From contig JBPCPM010000025.1 in assembly GCA_050999155.1 (NCBI GenBank), positions 1-7,911 of the forward strand: DNA of 7,911 nt, in the 5' to 3' direction. Made by a program: the position numbers and the translations under genes. The notes under the pieces were generated by a model. It saw nothing but the letters and a program-made list of their open reading frames with translations, was not told the origin of the DNA and ran no database searches. Origin of the DNA: JBPCPM01 sp050999155 (GTDB lineage: Bacteria > Actinomycetota > Thermoleophilia > Solirubrobacterales > 70-9). Shown here one piece after another: positions 1 to 5,167 of the stretch; position 1 is the first letter of the stretch; every line of letters begins with the position of its first letter.

Positions 1-51
1 CCTTGGGGCTGGCGGCAGGTGGGTACCTGTCCCGTGCTTGGCTCCGGCGTG

Positions 52-60
52 CCCCCCCCC
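52..60. repeat. C9 homopolymer near left edge
   Basis: Nine consecutive C bases lie in the first 60 bases. No convincing gene covers 1-138: frames there are open only because of high GC, and none shows a recognisable motif. The run matches the G runs at the other end and suggests that both window ends are contig ends with less reliable sequence. The 139 bases before the first gene otherwise hold only the hairpin at 81-117. Confidence 0.6.
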
Positions 61-80
61 GCGGTCCGAGACCCGGGAAC

Positions 81-117
81 GACGAAGGTCGAGGCGTTTC
101 GGGCCCCGGCCTTCGTC
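81..117 (-). terminator. Terminator-like hairpin after the DUF1802 gene
   Basis: GACGAAGG at 81-88 pairs perfectly with CCTTCGTC at 110-117. Further pairs inside (90-91 with 107-108, and 93-95 with 103-105) leave a loop of about 7 nt. In the minus-strand transcript the hairpin begins 21 nt after the DUF1802 stop codon. No U-run follows, so it would be an I-shaped terminator of the kind common in high-GC actinobacteria, or an mRNA 3'-end stabiliser. The stem is seen directly; the termination role is inferred. Confidence 0.55.
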
Positions 118-138
118 AAGCACTGCGTGCAGCTCGGC

Positions 139-789
139 TCAGACCAGCGCCGGCTCGCGCTCCTCGGCTTCCTCGGTCACGCCTTCGCAGATCTCGCGGA
201 TCTTGCTCGCGGCGCGATCGAACTCCTCGTCGGCGATGACCGGCGTGCCCTCGAAGGGCAGGTCGCGGTCGAACTCGACCCAGGAGCGGCAGCCGCCGTA
301 GTCGCCCCTGACACGGACCGTGACCGGACGGGGGATCCGGTAGGCGCGCAGCAGCACGACGTGCAGCGGGTGGCGGCGCTTCCACGCCAGGCGCTTCTCG
401 GCGTAGTCCTTGGTCCACACGTAGTACGGCGACAGGCAGTCGACGATCGCGCGGTCGGTCACCGTGAAGTGATCGACGACCTCGGCCCAGGCCCGGATCC
501 GGACGCGGTCCGGCTGGGGGATCCCGCCGTCCTGCAGCAGCGCCGCCGGGGGCGGCTCCTCGTCGGGCCACACTCCTTCTTCCAGGGCGCGGCGCAGTTC
601 CGGGTGGTGGGACTCCCGGACCAGGTCGTTGCGCTGGTGATCGAAGGTGGGGTAGAGGAAGAAACGCTCGTGGTCGAGCTCGAAGTGCTTGCTGTCCTCA
701 CGGATCCCGCCTTTGCGGAGTGTGAGGAGCTGCTCGCCTTCGCTGAGGGCGCGCACGGTGACGGCCCACTCTTTAAATGCAATCGGCAT
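139..789 (-). CDS. DUF1802 family protein
   Basis: This encodes a 216-residue soluble protein with no signal peptide or membrane segment. It matches the DUF1802 family as I know it: FKEWAV at residues 5-10, RKGGI at 25-29, FFLYPTFDHQ at 43-52, an aromatic and basic block SPYYVWTKDYAEKRLAWKRR at 120-139, and GGCRSWVEFD at 165-174. The family is widespread in bacteria and its biochemical function is unknown, so none is assigned. The ATG at 787-789 is chosen because family members begin almost directly with the KEWA segment. No Shine-Dalgarno precedes it (the stretch just upstream is pyrimidine-rich on the coding strand), although the frame stays open upstream. A separate promoter at 901-929 suggests it is transcribed independently of hyuAB. 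The last 15 residues are acidic (TEEAEEREPALV) and look disordered. Confidence 0.9.
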   Translation of the reverse strand: MPIAFKEWAVTVRALSEGEQLLTLRKGGIREDSKHFELDHERFFLYPTFDHQRNDLVRESHHPELRRALEEGVWPDEEPPPAALLQDGGIPQPDRVRIRAWAEVVDHFTVTDRAIVDCLSPYYVWTKDYAEKRLAWKRRHPLHVVLLRAYRIPRPVTVRVRGDYGGCRSWVEFDRDLPFEGTPVIADEEFDRAASKIREICEGVTEEAEEREPALV

Positions 790-831
790 AGGGGAGGTGA
801 GGGGTTGGGGACGAGGGAGGTGACGCGGCGG

Positions 832-842
832 CTGACAGTCAG
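832..842. repeat. CTGACAGTCAG dyad in the DUF1802 leader
   Basis: An 11-base perfect dyad, CTGAC-A-GTCAG, lies between the predicted transcription start near 894 and the start codon at 789. It could be an operator half-site pair or a minor leader structure. It is short enough to occur by chance. Confidence 0.3.
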
Positions 843-900
843 GCGACTACCCGAGGCCCGGGGGCCGATGTGGCAGTCGCAACCCGCCTGCGAGGAGCGC

Positions 901-929
901 ATTGTAGGGCGGCAACCGGGTCATAACAA
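901..929 (-). promoter_or_regulatory. Sigma-70-like promoter for the DUF1802 gene
   Basis: On the minus strand a -35 hexamer TTGTTA (plus-strand 924-929) and a -10 hexamer TACAAT (901-906) are separated by exactly 17 bases. They match the TTGACA/TATAAT consensus at 4 of 6 and 5 of 6 positions. The surrounding 50 bases are markedly more AT-rich than the rest of the window. The transcript would start near 894, leaving an untranslated leader of about 105 nt before the DUF1802 start. It begins 30 bases after the hyuB stop, in the only sizeable space between these genes. Confidence 0.6.
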
Positions 930-958
930 CATCGTGACATATGGATCAAGTTTTGGAC

Positions 959-2479
959 CTATTTGCGGTTCCTGGCCGCTCCCCAGCCACCGCCGCCGGG
1001 CGTTTCGACCCGTAGGACGTCGCCCGGGCCGAGCTCGCCCGACGCCTTGGATCCGAGCTCCCGGCCGTTGAGGAGGTTGCGTCCGCGGGCGCCGTCGGAG
1101 CCTCCGTCGCGACCGCGCGGCGCGTGCCGGCGACGCTCGGTCAGCAGCGTGTAGCGCATCGGCTCCAGGGCCTCGAGCTCACGGATCAGGCCGTCGCCTC
1201 CCGGCTGAGCGCCCGCCCCGCCGGACTCCCGGCGCAGGGCCAGCCGGCGGACGCGAAGGGGAAACTCGGCCTCGAAGGCCTCGACCGGGGTATTGAGGGT
1301 GTTGGACATCGCCACATGGACGGCGCTGGGCCCGGGCCCGGTCGGGCACGCGCCTTGCCCGCCGCCCAGCGTCTCGTAGTAGGTGAACCGGTCGCCGGCG
1401 AGGGTGAGGTTGTTCATGGTGCCCTGCCCCTGGGCGGGGGCGGGCACCGCTCCGGCGAGCGCGTCGAGCACGAGATCGGCGACCCGGGAGGAGGTCTCGA
1501 CGTTCCCGGCCGCCACGGCCGCCCCGGGGTCCGCGCGCAGCACCGACCCCTGGGGGATCTCGATCTCCACGGGCCGGTGGGCGCCGGCGGAGGGAGGGGC
1601 GTCGGGATCGGCGAGGACCCGGACCGCGAACAGGGCGGCTGACCGCGTCACGGCCGCCGGGCAGTTGAGGTTGCCCCGGACCTGGCCGTCGGTGCCCGAG
1701 AAGTCCAGCCGGACCGTGTCGCCGTCGATGGTGGCGCGCACCCGCAGGGCGATGTCGTGGGGCTCGGCGCCGCCGTCGTGCTCCAGCACGTCGGTGGACT
1801 CCCAGCTGCCGTCGGGCATCTCCGCGATCGCCGCACGCGTCCGGCGCTCGGCGTAGTCGAGCACCTCGCGCATGCCCCGCCGCAGCAGCTCGTCGCCATG
1901 GCGGTCCGCGAGCTCTCCGAGCCGGCGCGCGCCGAGCTGGTTGGCGGCCAGCTGCGCGCGGAGGTCGGCGATGCGCTGGTCGGGGTTGCGCATCCCGCCG
2001 ACCAGCCCCGCGATCTCGCCGGCGGAGACCAGCGTGGGGGAGATGACCTCGCCCTCGTCCTCGAGCGACGTCGAGTGGGCCGGCATGCCGGCGGGCGTCG
2101 GGCCTCCCACGTCGGCGTGATGGGCGCGGCTGGCAGCGAAGCCCAGCACCGATCCCTCGCGGTGGATGGCCGAGACGACGGTGATGTCGGGCAGGTGCGT
2201 ACCGCCCATGAACGGGTCGTTGAGAACCCAGTACCGCCCGTCGGGGTGGTCGCGATCGATGACGGCGGCGACCGCCTCGGGCATCGACCCCAGGTGGACC
2301 GGGATCGCCTCGGCCTGCATCACCATCTCGCCTGTCGCGTCGAACAGCGCCGTGGAGCAGTCCCGGCGCTCCTTGATGTTCGCCGAGTGAGCGGCCCGGA
2401 TCAGCGTCGAGTTCATCTCGTCGCAGGCGCCGCGCAGGCCGCCGACGAGGACCTGCAGGGTTACGGGATCGATGCTCAC
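959..2479 (-). CDS. hyuB: Hydantoinase B/oxoprolinase-family subunit HyuB
   Basis: This is the 506-residue beta subunit of a HyuA/HyuB ATP-dependent amidohydrolase, the family of N-methylhydantoinase and the C-terminal half of 5-oxoprolinase. Visible family motifs, in order, are HSANIKERRDCSTALF (31-46), NDPFMGGTHLPD (87-98), RAHHADVGG (118-126), HSTSLEDEGEVI (135-146), LDFSGTDGQVRGNLNCP (258-274), GNVETSSRVADLVLDAL (325-341), GQGTMNN (351-357), YYETLGGGQGACP (367-379), ESGGAGAQPGGDGLIREL (418-435) and a C-terminal glycine-rich PGGGGWG (494-500). The length is near the lower end for the family but both ends are intact. The start is GTG at 2477-2479, sharing GTGA with the hyuA stop, which implies translational coupling; there is no independent Shine-Dalgarno need. 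The same frame stays open far upstream, but that part is antisense shadow over hyuA. It acts in the cytoplasm with HyuA; the substrate (hydantoin, 5-oxoproline or another lactam) cannot be told from sequence. Confidence 0.95.
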   Translation of the reverse strand: MSIDPVTLQVLVGGLRGACDEMNSTLIRAAHSANIKERRDCSTALFDATGEMVMQAEAIPVHLGSMPEAVAAVIDRDHPDGRYWVLNDPFMGGTHLPDITVVSAIHREGSVLGFAASRAHHADVGGPTPAGMPAHSTSLEDEGEVISPTLVSAGEIAGLVGGMRNPDQRIADLRAQLAANQLGARRLGELADRHGDELLRRGMREVLDYAERRTRAAIAEMPDGSWESTDVLEHDGGAEPHDIALRVRATIDGDTVRLDFSGTDGQVRGNLNCPAAVTRSAALFAVRVLADPDAPPSAGAHRPVEIEIPQGSVLRADPGAAVAAGNVETSSRVADLVLDALAGAVPAPAQGQGTMNNLTLAGDRFTYYETLGGGQGACPTGPGPSAVHVAMSNTLNTPVEAFEAEFPLRVRRLALRRESGGAGAQPGGDGLIRELEALEPMRYTLLTERRRHAPRGRDGGSDGARGRNLLNGRELGSKASGELGPGDVLRVETPGGGGWGAARNRK

Positions 2480-4473
2480 GGGGCCTGCAGCCTCGGGTCC
2501 TCGGGTGTCGCGACCAGCGTTCCGCGCTCGTCGACCGTCACCGACCACCCCGGCGGGATGAGCAGCGTGGCGTCGGGCAGCTCGAAGATCGCCGGACCCC
2601 GCTGCTCGAGGCCGGGAGCGGGCTCGCCGCGCAGGACCGCGGTCTCGTGCCAGCCATCCGAAAAGCGGGCCTGCCGCGCGTCGCGGGTCACCTGCTGCCC
2701 CGGATCCGCCGCCAGCGACGGGGTGTCGGTCTCGATCACCATGGCCAGGTGGATGTCGACCAGCTCCACCTCGGCCTCGGCATCGCGGTATCCGTAGCGC
2801 TCCTCGTGGGCCGCGTGGAAGGCGGCGGCGAGCCGGTCGGGGTCGGGCTCCGTGTGCCCGTCGATCGTCAGCTCGAATGCCTGGCCGGCGTAGCGCATCG
2901 CATAGGAGACCCGGGCCTGCGCGCCGGGCATCCCCTTGCCGGTCTGGCGCCGCAGCTCTGCGACCTCGGAAGCCAGCCGGCCGGGCGTCAGCTCGGCGCC
3001 GGAGAGCATCACCGTGCGCACCGTGTCGCGACGGCGCTCCGAACAGATCAGCCCGAAGGCCGACAGCACGCCGCTGGCCCGGGGGCAGAGGATCGACAGC
3101 ATCTGAAGCTCGTCGGCCAGCGCCGCGGCGTGCAGGGGGCCTGCCCCGCCGAACGGCAGCAGCGCGAACCGGCGCGGGTCCACGCCTCGTTCGACGGTCA
3201 TCACCCGCAGCGCGCGAACCATCTCCTGGTTGGCGACCCGGACGATCCCCTCCGCCGCCGCGAGGGTCTCCATTCCCAGCTCGTCGGCCAGGCGCTCCAG
3301 CGCGCGCTCGGCCGCGCCGGCGTCGAGGCGCACACCGCCCGCAAGCTCCTCGCCTGCCGGCAGGTAGCCGAGCACGAGGTTCGCGTCGGTGACCGTCGGC
3401 TCGGTGCCGCCGCGGCCGTAACAGGCGGGCCCCGGATCGGCTCCCGCCGAGCGCGGCCCCACGCGCAGCGCGCCGCCCGCGTCGGCCCAGCCGATCGAGC
3501 CGCCGCCGGCGCCCACGGTGTGGATATCGATCATCGGCAGCTGCAGGACCCGGCCCGCGATCTCGCGCTCGGCGGTCCGCCGGACGTCGCCGTTCTCGAC
3601 GACGCAGACGTCGGTCGAGGTGCCTCCCATGTCGACCCCGACCACGTCCGGGCGCTCGCCCGCGGCAGCCAGGACCCGCGCTCCGACCGCGCCCCCGGCC
3701 GGTCCCGAGAGCACGCTCCAGGCTCCGGCTCGCGACGCCTCGTCCAGCGTGGCGACGCCGCCCGAGGAGCGCATGACGGTCGGCTCGGGCAGATCGGCCT
3801 CCCGTGCCGCATCGCCGAGGGCGCCGAGGTATCGGCCGAGCAGGGGCGACAGGTAGGCGTCGATCACCGTGGTCGAGCACCGCTCGTACTCACGGAACCG
3901 CGGCAGCACCTCGTGGGAGGCGGAGACGTGCAGTTCCGGCAGCCGGGACCGCAGGGCGGAGGCGATCCGCTGTTCGTGGGTCGCGTCGCGGAAGGCGAAC
4001 AGCAGACACAGGGCGATCGATTCGGCGTCGGTGCGCGCCAGGCGCTCGACGAGGTCGTCGATCCCCGCGTCAGACAGCTCGGCGACGACACCCTTGGGTC
4101 CCATCCGTTCGGCAGCCCCGAAGCGCAGCTGGTCAGGCACCAGGGGCGCCGGGCGGTCCTGGCACAGGTGGTAGAGCGCCGGGCGGTCCTGGCGGGCGAT
4201 GTCCAGCAGGTCGGTGAAGCCCTCGGTCGCGACGAGCGCGGTCGGGGCCCCGCGTTCTTCGAGCAGGGCGTTGGTGCCCACGGTCATGCCGTGCGTGAAG
4301 GCCGACACCTCGGCGGGCTCGGTCCCGGCGCGGTCGCAGACCGCGCGGATCGCCGCCATGACCCCGGCGGACTCGTCGCCGGGGGTGGTCGGGACCTTGG
4401 CGGTGAACAGGCGGTCGCCGGTGTGCAGCGCGGCGTCGGTGAAGGTGCCGCCAACGTCGACGCCGAGAACCAT
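2476..4473 (-). CDS. hyuA: Hydantoinase A/oxoprolinase-family subunit HyuA
   Basis: This is the 665-residue ATP-binding subunit that pairs with HyuB. The N-terminal actin-like nucleotide-binding part shows DVGGTFTD at residues 6-13 and FTHGMTVGTNALLEERG at 59-75. The central Hydantoinase_A domain shows RSSGG (235-239), SGPAGG (256-261), DMGGTSTDV (281-289), HTVGAGGGSIG (318-328), RSAGADPGPACYGRGG (341-356), TVTDANLVLGYLP (360-372) and PFGGAGPLHA (440-449). The C-terminal domain contains the typical HEERYGY (556-562). The length is normal for a stand-alone HyuA. ATG at 4471-4473 gives the classic N-terminus MVLGVDVGG. There is no clear Shine-Dalgarno; a TAGCGT hexamer six bases upstream fits a leaderless mRNA. 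It is followed by hyuB with a 4-bp overlap. No hydantoin racemase, carbamoylase or transporter gene lies nearby, so the substrate is open. A 10-residue-spaced QDRPA duplication (95-99 and 105-109) is unusual. Confidence 0.96.
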   Translation of the reverse strand: MVLGVDVGGTFTDAALHTGDRLFTAKVPTTPGDESAGVMAAIRAVCDRAGTEPAEVSAFTHGMTVGTNALLEERGAPTALVATEGFTDLLDIARQDRPALYHLCQDRPAPLVPDQLRFGAAERMGPKGVVAELSDAGIDDLVERLARTDAESIALCLLFAFRDATHEQRIASALRSRLPELHVSASHEVLPRFREYERCSTTVIDAYLSPLLGRYLGALGDAAREADLPEPTVMRSSGGVATLDEASRAGAWSVLSGPAGGAVGARVLAAAGERPDVVGVDMGGTSTDVCVVENGDVRRTAEREIAGRVLQLPMIDIHTVGAGGGSIGWADAGGALRVGPRSAGADPGPACYGRGGTEPTVTDANLVLGYLPAGEELAGGVRLDAGAAERALERLADELGMETLAAAEGIVRVANQEMVRALRVMTVERGVDPRRFALLPFGGAGPLHAAALADELQMLSILCPRASGVLSAFGLICSERRRDTVRTVMLSGAELTPGRLASEVAELRRQTGKGMPGAQARVSYAMRYAGQAFELTIDGHTEPDPDRLAAAFHAAHEERYGYRDAEAEVELVDIHLAMVIETDTPSLAADPGQQVTRDARQARFSDGWHETAVLRGEPAPGLEQRGPAIFELPDATLLIPPGWSVTVDERGTLVATPEDPRLQAP
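4146..4193. repeat. 18-bp direct repeat inside hyuA
   Basis: An 18-base sequence occurs identically at 4146-4163 and 4176-4193, a period of 30 bases or exactly ten codons. It encodes QDRPA twice (HyuA residues 95-99 and 105-109). The first copy lies in a motif I expect in the family (RQxRPxLY) and the second just before the PLVP segment, so part of the likeness may be family sequence rather than a recent duplication. Confidence 0.7.
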
Positions 4474-4479
4474 GCCCCG

Positions 4480-4485
4480 ACGCTA
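4480..4485 (-). promoter_or_regulatory. Possible -10 hexamer for leaderless hyuA mRNA
   Basis: TAGCGT on the minus strand fits the actinobacterial TANNNT -10 pattern and stands six bases before the hyuA ATG, the spacing typical of leaderless transcripts. No good -35 hexamer is seen in the GC-rich stretch upstream. The absence of a Shine-Dalgarno is consistent with this but does not prove it. Confidence 0.3.
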
Positions 4486-4517
4486 CCGGGCGCCGGGGGA
4501 CGGGTGAGGACGGGGTG

Positions 4518-4534
4518 GAGCCGGAGAGCGGCTC
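4518..4534 (-). terminator. Small hairpin at the end of the zinc-motif gene
   Basis: GAGCCG (4518-4523) and CGGCTC (4529-4534) form a perfect 6-bp stem with a 5-nt loop; it overlaps the stop codon of the upstream gene and lies about 45 nt before hyuA. There is no U-run. It could weaken read-through into hyuAB or mark an mRNA 3' end. The structure is seen; the role is a guess. Confidence 0.3.
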
Positions 4535-4982
4535 AGGCCGCGACGGCGATGCTCTCCTCGGGGACCTGCTCGAGCTTGTCGAGCTCCTCGAGGTGCTTGT
4601 GCGACGGGCAGAAGCGGCGGCTGGGCAGCGGCTCGCGCTGGCAGGCCTTGCCCTTGCGCGTGGTGGCCTGGCAGGAGACAGGCTGGCCGTCGAGGCCGAG
4701 GCCACTGCCCGGCAGGCGATCGAGCTGCTCGCCGGCGAGCGTCACGTACCGGTGGATGACCTGCAGCACGTGGCGCTGCTCGCTTACGGGGAAGTAGCAG
4801 CGCACGTCCTCGAACAGCGACTTCGTCGGCTTGGCGAAGTAGCGGCGGTCGTAGGCCAGGCGCCGCATGGCGCCCTCGCACGATTCGAGCAGGTGGGCGC
4901 GGTAGGAGCGGCCGTCAGGGCCGACCCCGTCGCTGACCCGCGGCGCGAGCTCGCGGTAGATCGAACGGCTGAAGCGATACAT
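4533..4982 (-). CDS. Small protein with C-terminal Cys3-His zinc-type motif
   Basis: This 149-residue soluble protein has no named function that I know. It begins MYRFSRSIYRELAPRV. A middle segment, about residues 30-90, is rich in aromatic and charged residues (CEGAMRRLAYDRRYFAKP, then FEDVRCYFPVSEQRHVLQVI) and looks alpha-helical. The C-terminus carries C104-x9-C114-x10-C125-x2-H128 in the setting CQATTRKGKAC and FCPSH. This resembles the short CxATTxxGxxC...YCxxH zinc-binding motif grouped under DUF5763-type proteins, seen attached to many unrelated domains. An acidic, helical tail follows. ATG at 4980-4982 is chosen because a strong GGAGGAGGGG lies nine bases upstream; a TTG at 5037-5039 would add 19 unlikely residues. 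The long, structured upstream region suggests its own regulation. I believe similar proteins occur in Thermoleophilia-type actinobacteria, but this is from memory and unverified. Nucleic-acid binding is possible, not shown. Confidence 0.85.
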   Translation of the reverse strand: MYRFSRSIYRELAPRVSDGVGPDGRSYRAHLLESCEGAMRRLAYDRRYFAKPTKSLFEDVRCYFPVSEQRHVLQVIHRYVTLAGEQLDRLPGSGLGLDGQPVSCQATTRKGKACQREPLPSRRFCPSHKHLEELDKLEQVPEESIAVAA

Positions 4983-4991
4983 CGTGGTGGT

Positions 4992-5001
4992 CCCCTCCTC
5001 C
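4992..5001 (-). promoter_or_regulatory. Strong Shine-Dalgarno fixing the zinc-motif gene start
   Basis: The minus strand reads GGAGGAGGGG with nine bases before the ATG at 4982. It is the only clear ribosome-binding site in the window and decides in favour of the 149-residue product over the TTG start at 5039. Confidence 0.75.
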
Positions 5002-5006
5002 GTATC

Positions 5007-5026
5007 GGGCGAGCGATGCTCGACCC
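5007..5026 (-). promoter_or_regulatory. Leader hairpin before the Shine-Dalgarno
   Basis: CGAGC (5010-5014) and GCTCG (5018-5022) pair across a 3-nt loop, and GGG (5007-5009) pairs with CCC (5024-5026) with one bulged base. In the minus-strand mRNA the hairpin ends five bases before the Shine-Dalgarno of the zinc-motif gene. It could affect translation or mRNA stability, or be a DNA dyad for a repressor. Function is inferred. Confidence 0.4.
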
Positions 5027-5086
5027 CCCAGAACGACAAAATCCTCAGTAGCAGGGCGAAAGTATGCCAGGGCCGACGGGCGATTC

Positions 5087-5114
5087 CCGCGAAACGCGGT
5101 TAAATCGGAGTTAA
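5087..5114. promoter_or_regulatory. Dyad plus 11-bp-spaced GTTAA direct repeat
   Basis: CCGCG (5087-5091) and CGCGG (5095-5099) form a dyad around AAA. Overlapping it, GTTAA occurs at 5099-5103 and again at 5110-5114, exactly 11 bases apart, and the two 11-base units (5099-5109 and 5110-5120) agree at 7 of 11 positions. One-helical-turn direct repeats are the usual target form of OmpR/PhoB-type response regulators. These AT-rich blocks stand out in GC-rich DNA between nadB and the zinc-motif gene. The repeats are seen; the regulator is inferred. Confidence 0.4.
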
Positions 5115-5128
5115 GCGCGAGGCTCCGT

Positions 5129-5146
5129 TGTGAGCGCAAGCTCACA
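5129..5146. terminator. Hairpin/dyad TGTGAGC-GCAA-GCTCACA after nadB
   Basis: A perfect 7-bp inverted repeat surrounds a 4-base centre. It lies 21 nt downstream of the nadB stop, so in the minus-strand transcript it could be a terminator hairpin without U-run. It also looks like a CRP/FNR-type operator (TGTGA...TCACA), but the spacer is 8 bases rather than the usual 6. On the plus strand the loop would be GCAA, a GNRA tetraloop. Either a nadB terminator or an operator for the next gene is possible. Confidence 0.45.
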
Positions 5147-5167
5147 CAAGGCCGCTCGATCGGGCGC

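Noticed and set aside
19..1071. A 350-codon plus-strand open frame opposite the DUF1802 gene, and the AGGGGAGGTGAGG purine run at 789-801 on the plus strand that resembles a ribosome-binding site
   Set aside because: The opposite strand encodes the DUF1802 motifs, and no plausible plus-strand gene follows the purine run.
959..3880. A 973-codon open frame on the minus strand extending far upstream of hyuB
   Set aside because: Only the part after 2479 carries HyuB motifs. The rest lies over hyuA in another frame, is Arg/Gly/Ala-rich and shows no domain; it is open because GC-rich DNA has few stops.
2647..4797. A 716-codon plus-strand open frame opposite hyuA
   Set aside because: It is the antisense shadow of hyuA with no recognisable domain, no ribosome-binding site, and low-complexity composition.
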